DNA of 64,000 bases from Cantharellus purpuraceus (GCA_025174535.1 JALBUN010000023.1:1240001-1304000), one strand, 5' to 3'. Shown: positions 1 to 13,364, counted from the stretch's first letter. Translations and numbers: made by a program. The notes: generated from the letters alone by a model not told the origin.

Positions 1-2
1 AT

Positions 3-59
3 AGTGTGCAGCGGTACCGAGAGCGCGACCGAGATGGTCGGCGTGATCGAGGAAGATGA
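3..59 (+). CDS. possible C-terminal tail of a truncated Arg/Asp-rich protein
   Basis: The first 59 bases can be read in frame 3 as an Arg/Asp/Glu-rich stretch ending at a TGA (bases 57-59). This resembles the RD/RE tails of RNA-binding or splicing proteins. The other forward frame starting at base 1 is also open for over 80 bases and the reverse strand is open too, so this is weak. The gene, if real, lies mostly outside the window. Confidence 0.18.
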   Translation, partial: SVQRYRERDRDGRRDRGR

Positions 60-1501
60 AGTTAACGTGTATTGTGTATATCATCTATTTTCATAGGTAG
101 CTTTGGCTTTAATGCTACTTCCTTCGCCGTGTGAGAGATGCAAATATCGCTTGAAGTCCATTAGCACAAGTTCTCCACAGAGATAATTCTTCGTCTGTCC
201 GATGGGACGTCGTTCACAGTCCACTCTCGCATCCTCGCTGAAGCACCTCCAGTCTTTGTTCAAGTTTCCCTTACCCTGCTGATGATGATACATCCCAGGC
301 TGTTTGTTGTTGTCGGTATAAAAGTAGCGAGATCACGCACACATTGCTCAGTTTCATCTACCCCTTGAGACGTTATCACTACTGAGCGATGTACTTGTCG
401 CAGTCCTGAAGATGCATGTCCCTCCCCAAGTTTCACAGCGGAAGGGGAGCCGATTAGGGCATATGCAGAAAGACCGCTTCTTCATACGTTCTTACCATCT
501 ACATGCTTGACGCCCCATAAGCGGAAGAAACCACGGCGTACGATGACGGTCAGCTGTTAGCATTCCATCGGACGCGTGGCGAGGTGGCTTGCAGAGAAAT
601 TAAGTGTGGGATTTCTGTACTGCCTGCCCGGAGTGCAAACATCATCGCGGACATCGGGCGGGCTGGTCAGCTCGGGTAAAGGATGAGACCCTTGCCCGAC
701 GTGACCATTCCCCACTGGCCCCTACACCTGCATGTCACAGTCAATGCGTCGGAACACTGGCTGCTCTTCAGGATGTCAGTATAACAATTATACTTGCATC
801 CCGTGCAACGTTGTGTCCAATCAATCCGGCAGCGGGATATAGATGCGATACAGATGCGATATCCATGATGCACATGATGGTTTCTGCTATCCTTCTGACC
901 ATCAGTTTTTCGGGAAATGAACGGTTTACTCGACCAACGGTTTGCTTGGTGTTCATCACCGACTATAATTCAAGTTGAGCGAAGATGATATCGTTGGGCT
1001 TACGTAAGCAGTTAGTGAGACAAAAGAGGAGGGCTTCGGAGGACGGAAAGGTAGACTGAACATGGGTATATGTATGAGGCGAGTGGTCCCCATCATGTAG
1101 TGTCACCGTCACTCGAGGGTGGAGGGCAGCGCCGGTGGGCACAAAGTCAACCGGGGATTGAATCCGGGGATGGTCTGCAGGAATGGCTGGGTCTCATACC
1201 CGATGCCTTGGCGCGCTCGAAATGCTAAACAGGGTCAGTCTCGGGGCGCTGCCACCTGCTGCGACGCGTCTCGGGGACGGCATCGCCGCGTAGACAAGCA
1301 CTGGTAAAGACAAATTATCAAGCAGAGAGAGTGGTGTCAACTTTGGGTCAGCCATCTTGACGCGGCGTGTGATTAGCGGTTTCAGAGCGTCATCCGGCTT
1401 ACGTTGCCGCACATGGCTGAGTGTCCATCCCACCACACTTTCTGGCCGGCTACTCCTGCTCTCCTCCCACAACCTCGAATTTCTCCCCCCCTGCCTTGGG
1501 C
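60..1501. other. 5' intergenic region, no convincing gene
   Basis: Short open frames exist on both strands, but none continues across splice-like junctions, none shows a recognisable domain and several overlap on opposite strands. The last 200 bases before base 1502 are pyrimidine-rich, as is common upstream of basidiomycete start codons. This stretch probably holds the flippase promoter and the 3' flank of a neighbour. Confidence 0.5.
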
Positions 1502-4500
1502 ATGGCCCCCGTCTGGTATGATCATCTCGCCAACTGGAATTTAGAGTCTCTCTTTGCGCGCCCGCCGCCTCCGCGCACACGGCGCTCCGTTCATGTCAAT
1601 CAGGACCTGCCCAAAGAGTATTTCGACGACAAGGGAAGAGTCAAGAAGGAACACGTCTATTTCACAAACCAGGTCGTCACATCCAAGTACACCATCATCA
1701 CATTCCTCCCCAGAAACTTACTCGAACAGTTTCGGAGAATTGCCAACGTGTAAGCCGCCTCTTCGTGTTTCGGCGGCTGCGATTTCACCCTCACGCGTCT
1801 CTAGTTTCTTTCTTGTCGTCGATATCCTTCAATTCAACTCAAAGTTCAGCACCATCTCGCCTGGTCTTGTCATTCTCCCGCTTCTCATCGTCATCGGCGT
1901 CACGGCTGGGAAAGATGGATACGAAGACGTCAAGCGTCATCAGGGTGACCGTCAAGTGAACCACAGTCGCACCCTCGTACTCGATGGCGGTGGATGGGTC
2001 AATCCAAATCGCATGGGCAAGAAATCGAAGACCTTTGTCAAGGGCATCTTGCCAAAGATTGGCAAGAAAGGCAACGGGGATAGTGTCAACGGAGATCAAG
2101 AGGCTCCCCCAGGGATTGACACCGACTATGAAGGTGATGATGAACCTCAGTCGCCCCAGCAACACCCACGCCACTCTTTCAGTGCATCGTCTCATCACTC
2201 TGCACGTTCACACTTAACTCCTCCTGCCCGCTGGAAGCGTACTCTTTGGGAAGACGTCCGCGTCGGCGACTTTATAAAGGTCCGCAACGATGAATCCATC
2301 CCCGCCGACATTCTCGTATGTGCCACGTCCGAAGACGAGAACGTCGCTTTTGTGGAAACTAAGAATCTCGACGGTGAGACCAATCTCAAGTCTCGCAACG
2401 CCGTGCAAGCTCTCTCCTTCCTTCGCAGCGCACGCGCCTGTGCACACGCCAAACATGGCGGCTTCAGAATCGACTGCGAACCCCCCGACGTCAACATGTA
2501 CCGGCTCAACGCCGCCATCGTTACACCAGAAGCTACCTATCCCGCTGATTTGCAGACTACCTTATTGCGTGGAACTGTCTTACGAAACACCAAATGGGTT
2601 ATTGGCATTGTTTTATTCACAGGTGTAGACACCAAAATCACCCTCAATTCTAGTGGCACGCCTAGTAAGCGCAGTAGAGTCGAGAGGCAAATGAATCCTC
2701 AAGTGTAAGTATGTGATGTCGTTTCAAGAGCATCTGCCTGACGAATTACCCAGATTTGTCAACTTGGCATTATTGGCAATCATGGCTGTTGCATGCGGTA
2801 TCGCCGAAGCTGTCATCGAACAGAGAAAGTCTCCGCAACACGCGTATTGGTTTTTTGACGACAATGGGTCCAGTGATAATCCGCACATAAATGGCGTCGT
2901 TACCTTTGCGAATGCTTTAATCACGTATGCTCTCTCGTCTACTGACAGCATGCCAAATGCCCTTACCATTCATCAGCTTCCAGAACATTATTCCCATCTC
3001 GCTGTATCTCTCTATTGAATTCGTACGGACCGCGCAGGCGGCGTTCATCTACTTTGACCATCAGATCTATTATGCAAAGAATGACCAGCCAACACTCGCT
3101 CGGAGCTGGAACTTATCAGACGACCTTGGTCAGATCCAGTATGTATTTTCCGACAAGACAGGTACTTTGACGCAGGTGAATCAATGCACTACACGCGCGA
3201 TTGCTGCTACTGACAAATGTTCATAGAATGCCATGGTATTCAGGCAATGCTCTATTGGTGGAAAGTTATATAAGGGAGATCCACCAGATGATGATTCGTT
3301 TTCGGAAGATAAACCACTAGAGGTCAAGACACTGCGCAACACCTCGACATCATCGGATGCGACGTCGACCACCCCTGCCGAAATAGCTGATTCTATGCCT
3401 GCCGAAAAAGACATCTCGAACACCATGACGTCACCCAAAGTCAAACTCTCTGCATCTGTCCTTGCACACTTCCGTGATGAGGCCCTCACAGCCGACATTG
3501 CACGGTCGGCTGATTCTGACGCCGATGCGGCCTTCTCGCGTTCATTGAATGGCTTTTTCGCTGTCCTAGCACTATGTCACACCGTCATTGCAGCCGTGGA
3601 CCCTCTGACTCATGCTGTTGAGTACAAGGCACAAAGCCCTGACGAGGCAGCGCTCGTTCAAGCGGCTGCCGATGTCGGGTTTATCTTCCGTGGACGCGAC
3701 CGTGAAATCTTGCGGATGCAGACACCATTTTCGGAGCATGTCGAGGAGTATGAGCTGCTGAATGTCCTGGACTTTACGAGCGCCCGAAAGCGCATGAGTG
3801 TTGTTGTGCGCAAGTTGGATCAGAGTGACCGGAGATTATTCCTGCTCACCAAGGGCGCGGATAATGTCATATTTGAACGTCTGAGGATGGATGACAATGA
3901 TGGGATCAAGGTCGCTACTGAAAAGCATTTGGAGGATTTCGCGAATGAAGGTGTGTGCCCTCCTTGTTCCCCTTCCTTTGAGATTGAATGCTGATGGTTG
4001 GATAGGTCTGCGGACACTTTGTCTTGCGTATAAGGTCATTTCGGAAGACGAGTACGAAGCTTGGGCAATCCGTTACCACGAGGCAACTATTGCCATGGAA
4101 GAACGTGAAGAACGTATCCAGACTATTTCTGCTGAGCTTGAACAAGACTTGCGTCTTCTTGGTGCCACTGCGATCGAGGACAAGCTTCAGGATGGTGTCC
4201 CGGACACGATCGCCGACTTGAAGCGGGCAGGAATTAAGGTGTGGGTCTTGACCGGGGACAAGCTTGAGACCGCCGTTGGTATGCACTCATTTATGGTTTC
4301 TATCATATAATCCTCAGTGCTTTGCGAGTGTAGCTATCGGATACAGCACCTACTTGGTAGCGCGTGACTCCAACTTGATCATCGTACGTGGTGGCGAAGA
4401 GGGACAGTTTCAGGTAATAGACCAGATGCGGGATGCCGTCGACCAATTTTTCCCCGAGGCTGGCATTATCGAGAGTGTGCGAGCCAAAGGTTTTGAGATC

Positions 4501-6600
4501 CCACAGGCTGAGAAGGCTCGCGAACGATCGAACTTCCGCCGTAGCATATCTGGCGCGTCAGACTTGGTTGGTGTTGATAATGGCGATCGTCCCGGCGGAT
4601 TTGTGTTGGTCATTGATGGTGCTGCACTTGGTAATGTCAGTTTGCATCCTATGCGTTGCAAGCATGGCGATTGTGAGGACTAAACTGGTTTCGTTTGTCA
4701 AGGCCCTGAATGACCCCTCCAGCAAAGCATTGCTGTTGCAACTTGCAATTCAATGCGAGGCCGTGATTTGCTGCCGTGTCTCTCCGCTGCAGAAGGCTCT
4801 CGTGGTCAAGCTTGTCAAGGACAGCCTGCATACAATGACCCTCGCTATTGGAGATGGAGCCAACGATGTCAGTATGATCCAAGCTGCTGATGTGGGAGTT
4901 GGCATTCAAGGCGAAGAGGGCTTACAGGCCGTCAACGCATCTGACTACGCAATCTCGCAGGCACGTATCTTCACTGTGCGCTTTTCGTCTCTTCTGATTT
5001 CCTTCTAGTTCCGGTTTTTAAAGCGTCTCCTCTTGGTTCACGGGCATTGGTCATATGCTCGAAATGGCACCATGTCAGGCTTATCTCATATTTTTCTCGA
5101 CCATGATGTGTTTATTTATCCTTCTATTATCTAGGATCGTCAACTTCTTCTACAAGAACATAATTTGTATTGGGGTCTTATGGTGGTTTCAAATATATTG
5201 CGCTTGGAGTACCCAATAGTGAGTCACCCCACTTCCATGTCTGGGTATGTTGGTCTGACATGCTGGATAGTGTATTCGAGTACAGCTACCTGTTATTATG
5301 GAACGTCTTTTGGACTCTCTGCCCTGTGATCGCAATTGGCATTTTTGACCGCTTTATTGGTGTGTGCCTTGTAGCCAGACCAGTCGCTTTGTCTCAAATT
5401 TGATTGTTAGATGCGGATATTCTTATGGCAATCCCTGAGCTTTATCGGTTTGGACGGGAAGGAACTTGGTATGGATTACGACTTTTCAGTTTCTATATGT
5501 TAGATGGGATCTATCAGGCGCGTCCGTCTATCCATCATAGCGATACCACGCTAATGTCCCTCCGCTCCCTTTCTATCAGTCTGCTGTCATTTACTTTTTT
5601 ATAACTTACGCCTATCGCGTAACGTCTGCTCGCGGCGATGGCTTCGAGGGGTATATTTATGAATTCTCAACGGTAAGCTCTACATCAGGCCAGTGGGTCA
5701 GATCTTCACGTATTATCATAGGCTATGGTTCTGTCCGCCGTCACTGTTGCCAACGTCTTCAATGGTCTGAGCACACACGCCTGGACAGGTTGGGTGTGGT
5801 TTGCAGTATCGATAGGTATCTTCTTAGTATGGGCTTATACGGTACGTCTCAATACTTGCCATATTAGTAAGACTGCAAACTGAGAAGTTACTAGGCCATC
5901 TATTCTCTACTACCTCCCAGCGTGGTATCCGTACCCGTTTAGTGAGTTGTGCCTCATCTACCATTCGCGCAATCATTCCAACTTACATATCTTGCACAGC
6001 GGTAATCAAGTGTTCCTCTTCCGTTCAGCGCTCTTCTGGTTCAGCATCCTTCTGGTCTCCTTCCTTGCCCTTTTACCTCGATTTTTGATCAAAGCCTTGA
6101 AAACTCAATACTTCCCCACGGATATTGACATTTTGAAGGAAATTCGACGCTTTCAACCAGAGCTTGATATACAACACCACCCGTTGCTTGGAGGGCGAGC
6201 CAGGACGCGGGACAATATTTCCACAGCAGACAGCGATCCATCTAGTCGGGCGCCTAGTCGCTCGCACGACTATCCGTTGCAGGCGCTGGGTAACAGAGCG
6301 TCGATGGAGGCCGCGGGACGAAGTGTTACAGACATGAGTTTGGGTGGAGTGCATTCGACTCATCGTGGTTTCGATTTCGCAGCAGAAGAAGGTGGTGTCC
6401 ATATACGACGCATACAAAGTAATCTCTCCGAACGTCGTATGCGAGCACTAGAAGAAGACGAAAAGCCGGATCGCCCTCGAGATGGTGGCAGTCGTCATCG
6501 ATCGCTCGCTCTGTTCCCGAGTTTACGACGGAGTGTTCGCCGCAGGTTGCGACCACAGAGCCCTAAACCACCTAAATCCTCACCAGAGCGACCCGCTTAA
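1502..6600 (+). CDS. P4-type ATPase, phospholipid flippase
   Basis: Moves phospholipids from the outer to the cytosolic leaflet of plasma or Golgi/endosome membranes using ATP. I join 16 exons (1502-1749, 1805-2704, 2754-2924, 2977-3175, 3227-3950, 4006-4278, 4334-4635, 4703-4960, 5009-5073, 5135-5218, 5271-5359, 5411-5517, 5580-5672, 5722-5841, 5895-5941, 6000-6600), giving 1426 residues. Visible motifs: DGET near residue 272 (actuator loop), PISL in TM4, DKTGTLT with the phosphorylated Asp near 499, TGDK near 830, GDGAND near 989, then a run of short hydrophobic exons (TM5-TM10) and an Arg/Ser-rich cytosolic tail. Two inserts are rich in Ser/Pro/Asp: one before the actuator loop and one after DKTGTLT. 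The KDGYED...NH actuator segment suggests the Dnf1/ATP10-like branch rather than Drs2, but subclass is an inference. Introns 8 and 12 need GC donors to stay in frame. Tail-to-tail with FAN1, 202 bases apart. Confidence 0.93.
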
Positions 6601-6802
6601 TTCCAACACCCGCTTGCACTCCTTCTATATATATATCTATTGTCTTGGTTTTTTCCCGATGTCATTGCCACATATAGTCATATTCGCATTCGCCATGTAG
6701 CACTTATCCTCCACGACACGCCCCTACTTCACGATATAAATAATCATTATTACAGTGTAGACTATCGGCAATGGCACCGGCCAATGGTATCATCAAGCGA
6801 CA

Positions 6803-9800
6803 TCACAACCGAGAGCTCTTCCGAGTTCTTCGAGATGTCACGTCTGGCACATGCACTCTTCGCTTTTTAACAATGACATGGGTCATGTCTTCAGGATCGC
6901 GGTCATGCTTTTTGGTGAGGTTTTGATCCCTAAGCTGATCCGTATCGTCTTCTCCGGGTCCCGTTTCACTCTCGGATTCTGGATCTGAAGTTGTTCCCCG
7001 GTCTGTCATTCTGCTGAACGCTCGAGAAGCTCTTACACCCTTCCGTCTTTCTCCTTTCTCAACAACATGACAAAGGTCGACCAGAGTCTCCGAGCTGATA
7101 AGAACATCAATCCAAACCTGTCTCAAAGTCGTCAACAGTAGGCACAGTGGGTGTCAAGGTGTACCACACCCTTTGGTTTTCTTGCAACCTGTCATTTGGG
7201 CTTTTCACTTCCACAAATCGACACTCCCGAGTTGCGATGTTCCATACGAGGAGATCTGGAACTCCACCCCGCCATTGCCCGTAATCTTCGCATATCATTT
7301 GACAGATGATTGATAATGCATGACCGCCTAGACACTTCGAACAGAGTCCCATGCTTCAACACGTACAATAAAAACGATATACTCACGTCTACAATGTCCA
7401 ATAAATCATCAGATTGAAAGTCCCAATCAACACCTATACACGAAGTGCGATGCTCCCACTCCCTGGCAATAACCTGCTCAAGCAGAACACGTGCCTCACC
7501 ACGCTCGAGTGCTGCGAGGCGTTGGTCAATGAGTTCTTGTCTAGCTATATAAAATGTATCTTCAAAAATATCCAAGGGAGCCGATTGGTACGGTGTTTCG
7601 AAGGCTCCAGGTACAGAGGCAAAGATCCTAAGCAAAGGTAAAGGTGTGAGTGCCTTCGACTACGGCAACACGTACACGTCCCAGAACAAGAGTCCGAAGA
7701 TGGTAGACACTATGCGACCTTCGGAATGAAATCTGTTTCAACTTTAGTCTCAATACGCAATGATAGTTGTCACTAATGTAATGTACCCCTTGAATCCCAA
7801 TTCACTATAATACTCGAGAGCAAATTGTTCAACAGATACTTCTTCCCCGTCCTTTGTGATCCAGAGTGTTTTACCCTTCCAAGGTCGCGAATTCTGCATT
7901 ATGTCCTCGTTGGCCTACGGTCAAGCTCACTGTGTGAGCCACATAGAATCCTGTAGTCAAACATCGCTTACTTCTGTGATATGCGATTGAGTCGAAGATA
8001 AAGGAGCATTCGTGCCCTTGTCGAATCTGTTCCAAAACGATGGTTTTGATTTGTTCTTGAAACGGACACCCTCGACGTAGACGTCTCGCGCTTTCTTTAG
8101 CTGTCCATCACACTTGTGACGCTCACTCATGGGTATGTTAAGCATTTTCTCTAAGCGTGTGAGTCGGCGCTCCAGTCTTGGCCTATAAGCTTGGTCAAAA
8201 GAGGTGTCAATATCTGAATACGAATATTAAACCCCTGGCGTACTTAAATGAGTCAAGCTGTCACGTAGACCATTCATTACAACATCCATCGCCATCTCCA
8301 AGGTCTCTTGTGTCTTCTCTTTGTGCGTCATCAGCACTAGTGCTAGTCTGTCGTACCATGCACTGCCCAGAGTTGTGACCGTGAGTGGCGGTCAAAAGAA
8401 CCATAATCGTGACGAACCCCCTGCTCCCCCTCCTCCACTTTGCCTGAGCTAGCAGTGCCCTAAGTATCTCCATCTCCAGGTCATATTCCTTCAAAATGGC
8501 AAGTGCTTGGGCCCCTTTATACTGGATGAAAGGTCGGTCAGCTGCTCCAACCGTTCTGTCACGCTGCTGACTGCATCAAGCAGCACTCACCGTGATTCTT
8601 GTTAACACATGCCCTATTTAGCGGCGAACTCAGATCGACAGGATTTTGATTGACCGTAAGTAAAAGGCTTACCACAGTCAAACCGCTCGAGGGCGGGAGA
8701 TCGTCCCTGAGTATCTGTGACATTGACGAGCATTTTCCAGCGGTCATATATTTCCGTCCATATCTCCCGCACAACCTTGGCTCCTTCGATACGAGGGCTG
8801 ATGCTGAACAATGGCTCCTTCTCTGCTGCTTTCCCCTTCCCCTTCCCCTTCACTCTTCCTTGAGCACTTTTGTATGAGCTTGAGGGTGGAGAAGGTACTA
8901 CTTGTGTTTGGCCAGATAGTGCCTCGTCGATATGGGCCTCCAGCGCTAGAGCTTCTTCATAATCTATAAGGGCCTGGCGAGATAGGAACACACCGGCAGT
9001 GCGAACGTAGCTTGTGTCAGCATGACATCGTTTACGGAAAGCGGTCAAAAGAGCAGGGAGAGCCAAAGGGGAACCACTGTGGGACGTGCTACATATGGCA
9101 AACAGTGAATAATTATTCTGAAATATATCAGGACACGTAATACCTGCGAAAATAAACAATATTGAGACGATCGAAAAGCGAGAGTATGGTATTTGATATC
9201 CTGATGCAGCGAACTGTGTTAAAATTTGTCAATCATGACGCAGTAACCACTAAAGTGAACTTGAAATTACAGACTTAATGACTTGGTAACTAACCGCCGG
9301 ACAACTGTAGCTTGATTCAATCTGCTATCTTTGGCCAAGGTTGACGCAGGCTGCTTCTGTTTGCGGTTTGCGGCTTCATTGCATAGCGTCAAGGCAGGGA
9401 AGGCTAAGGTTGTTTGGTTAGAAGCGTGGGATATAATAGCCTCTGATAAATGTGAACGCTATTTAGATTGTATCAGTCAGAACTTGAAGGTGGCAGGTAC
9501 TATTGTACATGCACTAACGGTCTGTCCGGTCCTGGTCACCTTCATTTGCTTCCCTATATCCTTCAACTCGTCGTGTGTAAGGCAGTCGAGTAACTCAGGC
9601 AATGATGCGTTGGCATCGTCCTCTGCAAACACGTGTACCTGACCTGGAATATTTTGATGCGACGTAGACCTTGTTGCGGATTCATTTGCCTTCATATAAT
9701 CGGAAAGATCAAGAGTTTTTGAAGCAAGGGAGGTTTCCATGTCCTCGTCCTGTGTCAAGTCGATAATATTGGGCTCTTCATCATCTGTCTTCACAGTATT

Positions 9801-10377
9801 GTGTGTAGTACCACAAAGTTCGTCAATAATTTTGGATATTCGTTCTTTCCCGCCAATTTCAATCTTGTATCGTTGTTCGAGATTTGAGAGGCTGTGCCAC
9901 TTGCCACGTTTGCGTAGACAAAGACGAATAAGAAGATAACGAGCAGGGTCTACACGGGAGATACACCACTTGTGTCACAACTCCGCCTTAAGAATATTAT
10001 CAACTCACAGCTCATCGCATTGAGCCTTTGGAAGTAAGTCAGTTCTTCCGAGGAAAATAAGTATCTCTCCTGCTCCATAACTATGTCATGAATATCTGTT
10101 AAAAGGCGTATAATTCTTGTCATTAGCAACGCCACCGAGGAAGAGTCAAGATAACAGTACTCTGGAATACATCCACGTATAAAGAGCTGCGGCTGGCTTC
10201 GCTTTCTTTATATTTATCACTAGCCTTGGAGTCACTCCATCTCTGAGTAGTTTCTGCTACTGGAGGATTAGGCAGTGTGCTCATGACTGGGAGAACCGAG
10301 GCTCTGGTCCCGTGTGGACGTGTTTTGGCGCGTCCATATGAGACACCAGGAGTCAATTCCCTCCTCCCAGTCTCCAT
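6803..10377 (-). CDS. FAN1: FAN1-type structure-specific nuclease (VRR-NUC)
   Basis: Fanconi-associated nuclease: a 5'-flap endo/exonuclease acting in interstrand crosslink repair in the nucleus. Fifteen exons join in frame (10377-10161, 10095-10009, 9949-9519, 9458-9275, 9213-9144, 9088-8673, 8613-8591, 8521-8418, 8362-8244, 8213-7972, 7914-7787, 7732-7676, 7627-7387, 7334-7170, 7117-6803), giving 932 residues. Recognisable parts: the N-terminal SLYVDVFQ and FSSEEL...FQRLNAMS segment, a SAP-like ELLDCL..DELKDIGK helix, the CIRIS segment, the TPR-like middle with KWRRG...WYDRLALVL, the FHSEGRIVST motif, and the C-terminal VRR-NUC core with GGVPDLL (Asp near 800) and FVEVKSPNDRL (Glu 815, Lys 817). 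All catalytic residues are present. The charged last exon after CHVVEK is basic with a likely nuclear-localisation cluster. Exon 7 is only 23 nt. Starts at ATG 10377, the first ATG in the open first exon. Confidence 0.93.
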
Positions 10378-11945
10378 CGTAGACCGCAGAGGCCACTGCT
10401 GGACTTGAACTTCAATATTCGTCTATCCATACATATGCAACAACCTTGATCATTCAATGAAGGGTTCTGTTCCTCGGGTTCGTAATGTATTCAGGCACTG
10501 GAAAGTCAGCACTGTTCCAATTCCAAATCAAAAAGCCAATTAACCTATTCCAACCAATTCCTGCATAAATTTTTTCCCTGAATCCCAATTCCCTCATATT
10601 TAATACCAGTTCCCTAATGGCTTTTTCTATCATGCAATCCAACTTTAACTCCATCACTCCCTCCTTGGTCAAAATAGAGACCGTCACGATCCACGTACAC
10701 AGAGGACGAACGAGCATTGGCTCCTTCAGTGATAGCTTTCCAGGAGGTTTATCCGGGATTGTGGGCTCATCCCATAGATATTTTATTGCTTGTTGCTGAT
10801 TTTGTGGAACCAAAATTTTTACTTTTCAGTCGTCTGCGGGATATCTGCACTTCAGGCCTCAGGTCTTGGTCTCTGTTTTAGCTTTTTTGCCTTTGGAATA
10901 GACATGACCTTGGACTTTTTGTGTGATTATTCTAGGCTTTTGTTGTTGGGGGCAAAGTATTTGGAGGGTTTCGAGGTTTGTCGTGCCTTTGTTCGTTGTT
11001 GTTATCTTCTCTGTCGTCTATGTCCGAGAACTCTCTACCACTTCCTCTTCTTTGAGGCCGCTTCATCAATGGAAAGGACATCAAGAGGAGATATACAGGA
11101 TGTATGGGTTGTGGATGTGCTGTTGGTATGATGGTGACAGTTCTGGTATGGTATCTTATTGTAATCCCACTTGCCTCTCGATGCATTATTGATGCGCTGA
11201 CTGTGTGTGTCTCCCCATTCTCCTGTCCGTTGAATGTTACACTTACTTGTCCGACAGACTAGACTGACGAATGTGAGAACACTCTTCATCCCACCGGTAT
11301 GAAAGGGTTGTTTTACAGATGGTTTTGCAGGTCTTAAGTGCATAGCATGAGAGGTAAAGTCTGACATATGCAAGAGACTTGTCTGACTTGGTTGTAATCA
11401 GTACAGAGTAAACCAGGCAGAGGGCATTGCCATTATACTGGTCAGAGGGCCATGCCTGCGTTTTCGTGTGGCCGGCAACGCTGTCATCCCAAATCATAAG
11501 ACAAAATATTTATAATGCCCTGAATGCATAATGCTTTAGACAGGAATCATTGAGGACAGTGAAAAGTTGTGTATCAAAAATCTTGATGTAAGACTAGTGG
11601 AGTTGGCTTTGCATGAGTTCAGTTCAGTCTTAGGTCATTTGACATAGAGGTTCTATGCAATTCGCGATGTATTGCAAAATCACAAAAAAAAGGATTGTTG
11701 CCGAATCCATTCGAGTACTGAAAAGGGTTTATGGCAAGAAAGTGAGATATTTTGCGTGAGGTCCACACTCGAGGGAAAATATTATCCCTTTTCAATCAGA
11801 GTAAGATGGCAAGGTAAGGGAGATGTAAGGAGTGTGAATCAGGATATAACACATTATCGAGATTTTGAAGCTTGGGTCCATAGAGCTCAATCTCAGCGTT
11901 TCATGGAAACAGAGGGGGACAACATACGGTATCGGGACTGGTGGT
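10378..11945. other. intergenic region between FAN1 and CDC10
   Basis: About 1.6 kb without a supported gene. Open frames at 10454-10813 (-) and 11672-11986 (+) begin with TTG rather than ATG and show no family motif. The 10,500-10,620 part is low-complexity, with TGGAATTGG-like repetition on the minus strand. This is probably relic or spacer sequence plus the FAN1 promoter and the 3' flank of CDC10. Confidence 0.5.
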
Positions 11946-13258
11946 TTAAGCGGCCGGCGCCGGAGGCCTGGCAGAGGCATCCTTAAGCGCCAGTAACTGT
12001 TGTGAACGGAAGGCCTCATAGTGGATTTGGGCGGTAGTCTCGATCAAGTCTTGGAGGTGTGTTCTGCACCATTATGTAAATATCTCAGCTTGCTTAAACG
12101 AGAAGTGGCGCCATACCTAGTCAAGAAGTTCCTGAGATAGACAAATTCACAGTGCTTCTCGTCTTCGACGTTGATCACACCCCAACGGTTCTTCCTTCCG
12201 CGGACAGGTTTGCCGTCAATAATCACGTTGCGTTCTGAGCCCACCACAGCGAATGGAATCATGTTCTGAAAACACACATCAGGACAAAACATTGACACCA
12301 TGTTGATACGTACTCGGATTTGCTCATTGAGCTGGACCTCCTCGTCGTCATTCTCGTCCGTGTCGAACGGGTACAGGCGAATGTTGTGATACACGAGCTC
12401 CGCGCGAATCTAGCAAACCATGATTCTCGATGTGTCTGATCATGTACAGCTGACGATAACTACACACTTTCTGTTTGAAGGCTTCTCTCTCCTCCAAGGT
12501 CAAGGAGTCGGCCTTAGCGATGACGGGAACAACATTGACCACTTCGCTGAGCTTCTTCATGACGATCACGTCAATAGGACGGAGGGAGTGACCGGTAGGG
12601 TTAATGAAAAACAAGGCACAGTGAATGCGTGTGTCCTGGATGTAGCGATCACGCTTTGCCGTGAGTTCTTTGCGAAGATATGCGCTGTGTTGATCCTGAA
12701 TATTGAATCAGTCCTGCTCCGAGTGAGCTATAACTTGAAAACAACCTTGATATACTTGACGATGGGGTCCCAGCTAAGAAAAAGCAGTTCATAAACGATG
12801 CCGGTGAAGGATTGACGGCCTCACCAGTTTTCATTGTTAACCTGATCTCCATACCCAGGGGTGTCGACAATGTTCAACCTTAACCTGACGCCGTTCTCAG
12901 CAATGACTAGATAGTGATACTTAATATGAAGTCATGACAAATGGACGAAGCGACGGGTACCATGCGAGACGGCTTGGATTTCCGTTGTCTGCCTGACGGG
13001 CTCGTCACTTTCCAGACGGCCTTTGGAGTCAATTAAGTGCGACGCAAAGATGGTGTTTATAAGCGTTGATTTTCCCAGACCAGTCTGTCCTGAAAAGAAA
13101 TATGTACGGGGCTACGGACATAGAAGACAGAACACACCGACGACGATGACATTGAACTGGAATCCACGCTTCAGGAGCTTGTGCTCAATTTGACGGGTGA
13201 TAGAGTCAAAGCCGACATAGGAGGCTGCACGTATTTCTTCAACTGCTGGAGTGGACAT
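11946..13258 (-). CDS. CDC10: septin, Cdc10 class
   Basis: GTP-binding cytoskeletal protein that polymerises with other septins at the bud neck, septum and hyphal tip cortex. Eight exons (13258-13138, 13089-12961, 12906-12825, 12773-12746, 12695-12468, 12409-12314, 12265-12117, 12063-11946) give 316 residues. The N-terminal polybasic stretch (KLLKRGFQFN) is followed directly by the P-loop GQTGLGKST near residue 41. The G3 motif DTPGYGD, the G4 motif AKAD and the septin-unique segment ending THLQDLIETT are all present. There is no C-terminal coiled coil, which with the SYVGFD start marks the Cdc10 class. One exon is 28 nt. Head-to-head with the PMP3-domain gene, only 106 bases between start codons. 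Confidence 0.95.
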
Positions 13259-13364
13259 GGTGGTCTGGCTGTGAAGAGAAGAAAAGTGTAGCCTCGTTTG
13301 ATCGCGTCTTGTGGATGGTCCACACGAGTCCACAAGGGGCTTTGCCCGTATTCCCTCTCTTGGC
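13259..13364. promoter_or_regulatory. compact bidirectional promoter (CDC10 / PMP3-domain gene)
   Basis: Only 106 bases separate the two divergent start codons, so the core promoters and both 5' UTRs must share or overlap this segment or extend into the opposing gene. It is pyrimidine-rich on the plus strand near the PMP3 start. No clear TATA box is seen. Confidence 0.55.

Noticed and set aside
604..978. 124-codon plus-strand frame upstream of the flippase
   Set aside because: GTG start, overlapped by two minus-strand frames, no motif and no splice continuation.
8261..8494. Alternative reading of the FAN1 exon ending DGDGCCNEWST
   Set aside because: Removing an intron at 8417-8363 gives WYDRLALVLMTHK in the family frame; the other reading is a frame artefact.
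10454..10813. 119-codon minus-strand frame
   Set aside because: Begins with TTG, contains low-complexity TGGAATTGG sequence and has no family signature.
11672..11986. 104-codon plus-strand frame
   Set aside because: TTG start, overlaps the last exon of CDC10 on the opposite strand, no recognisable motif.
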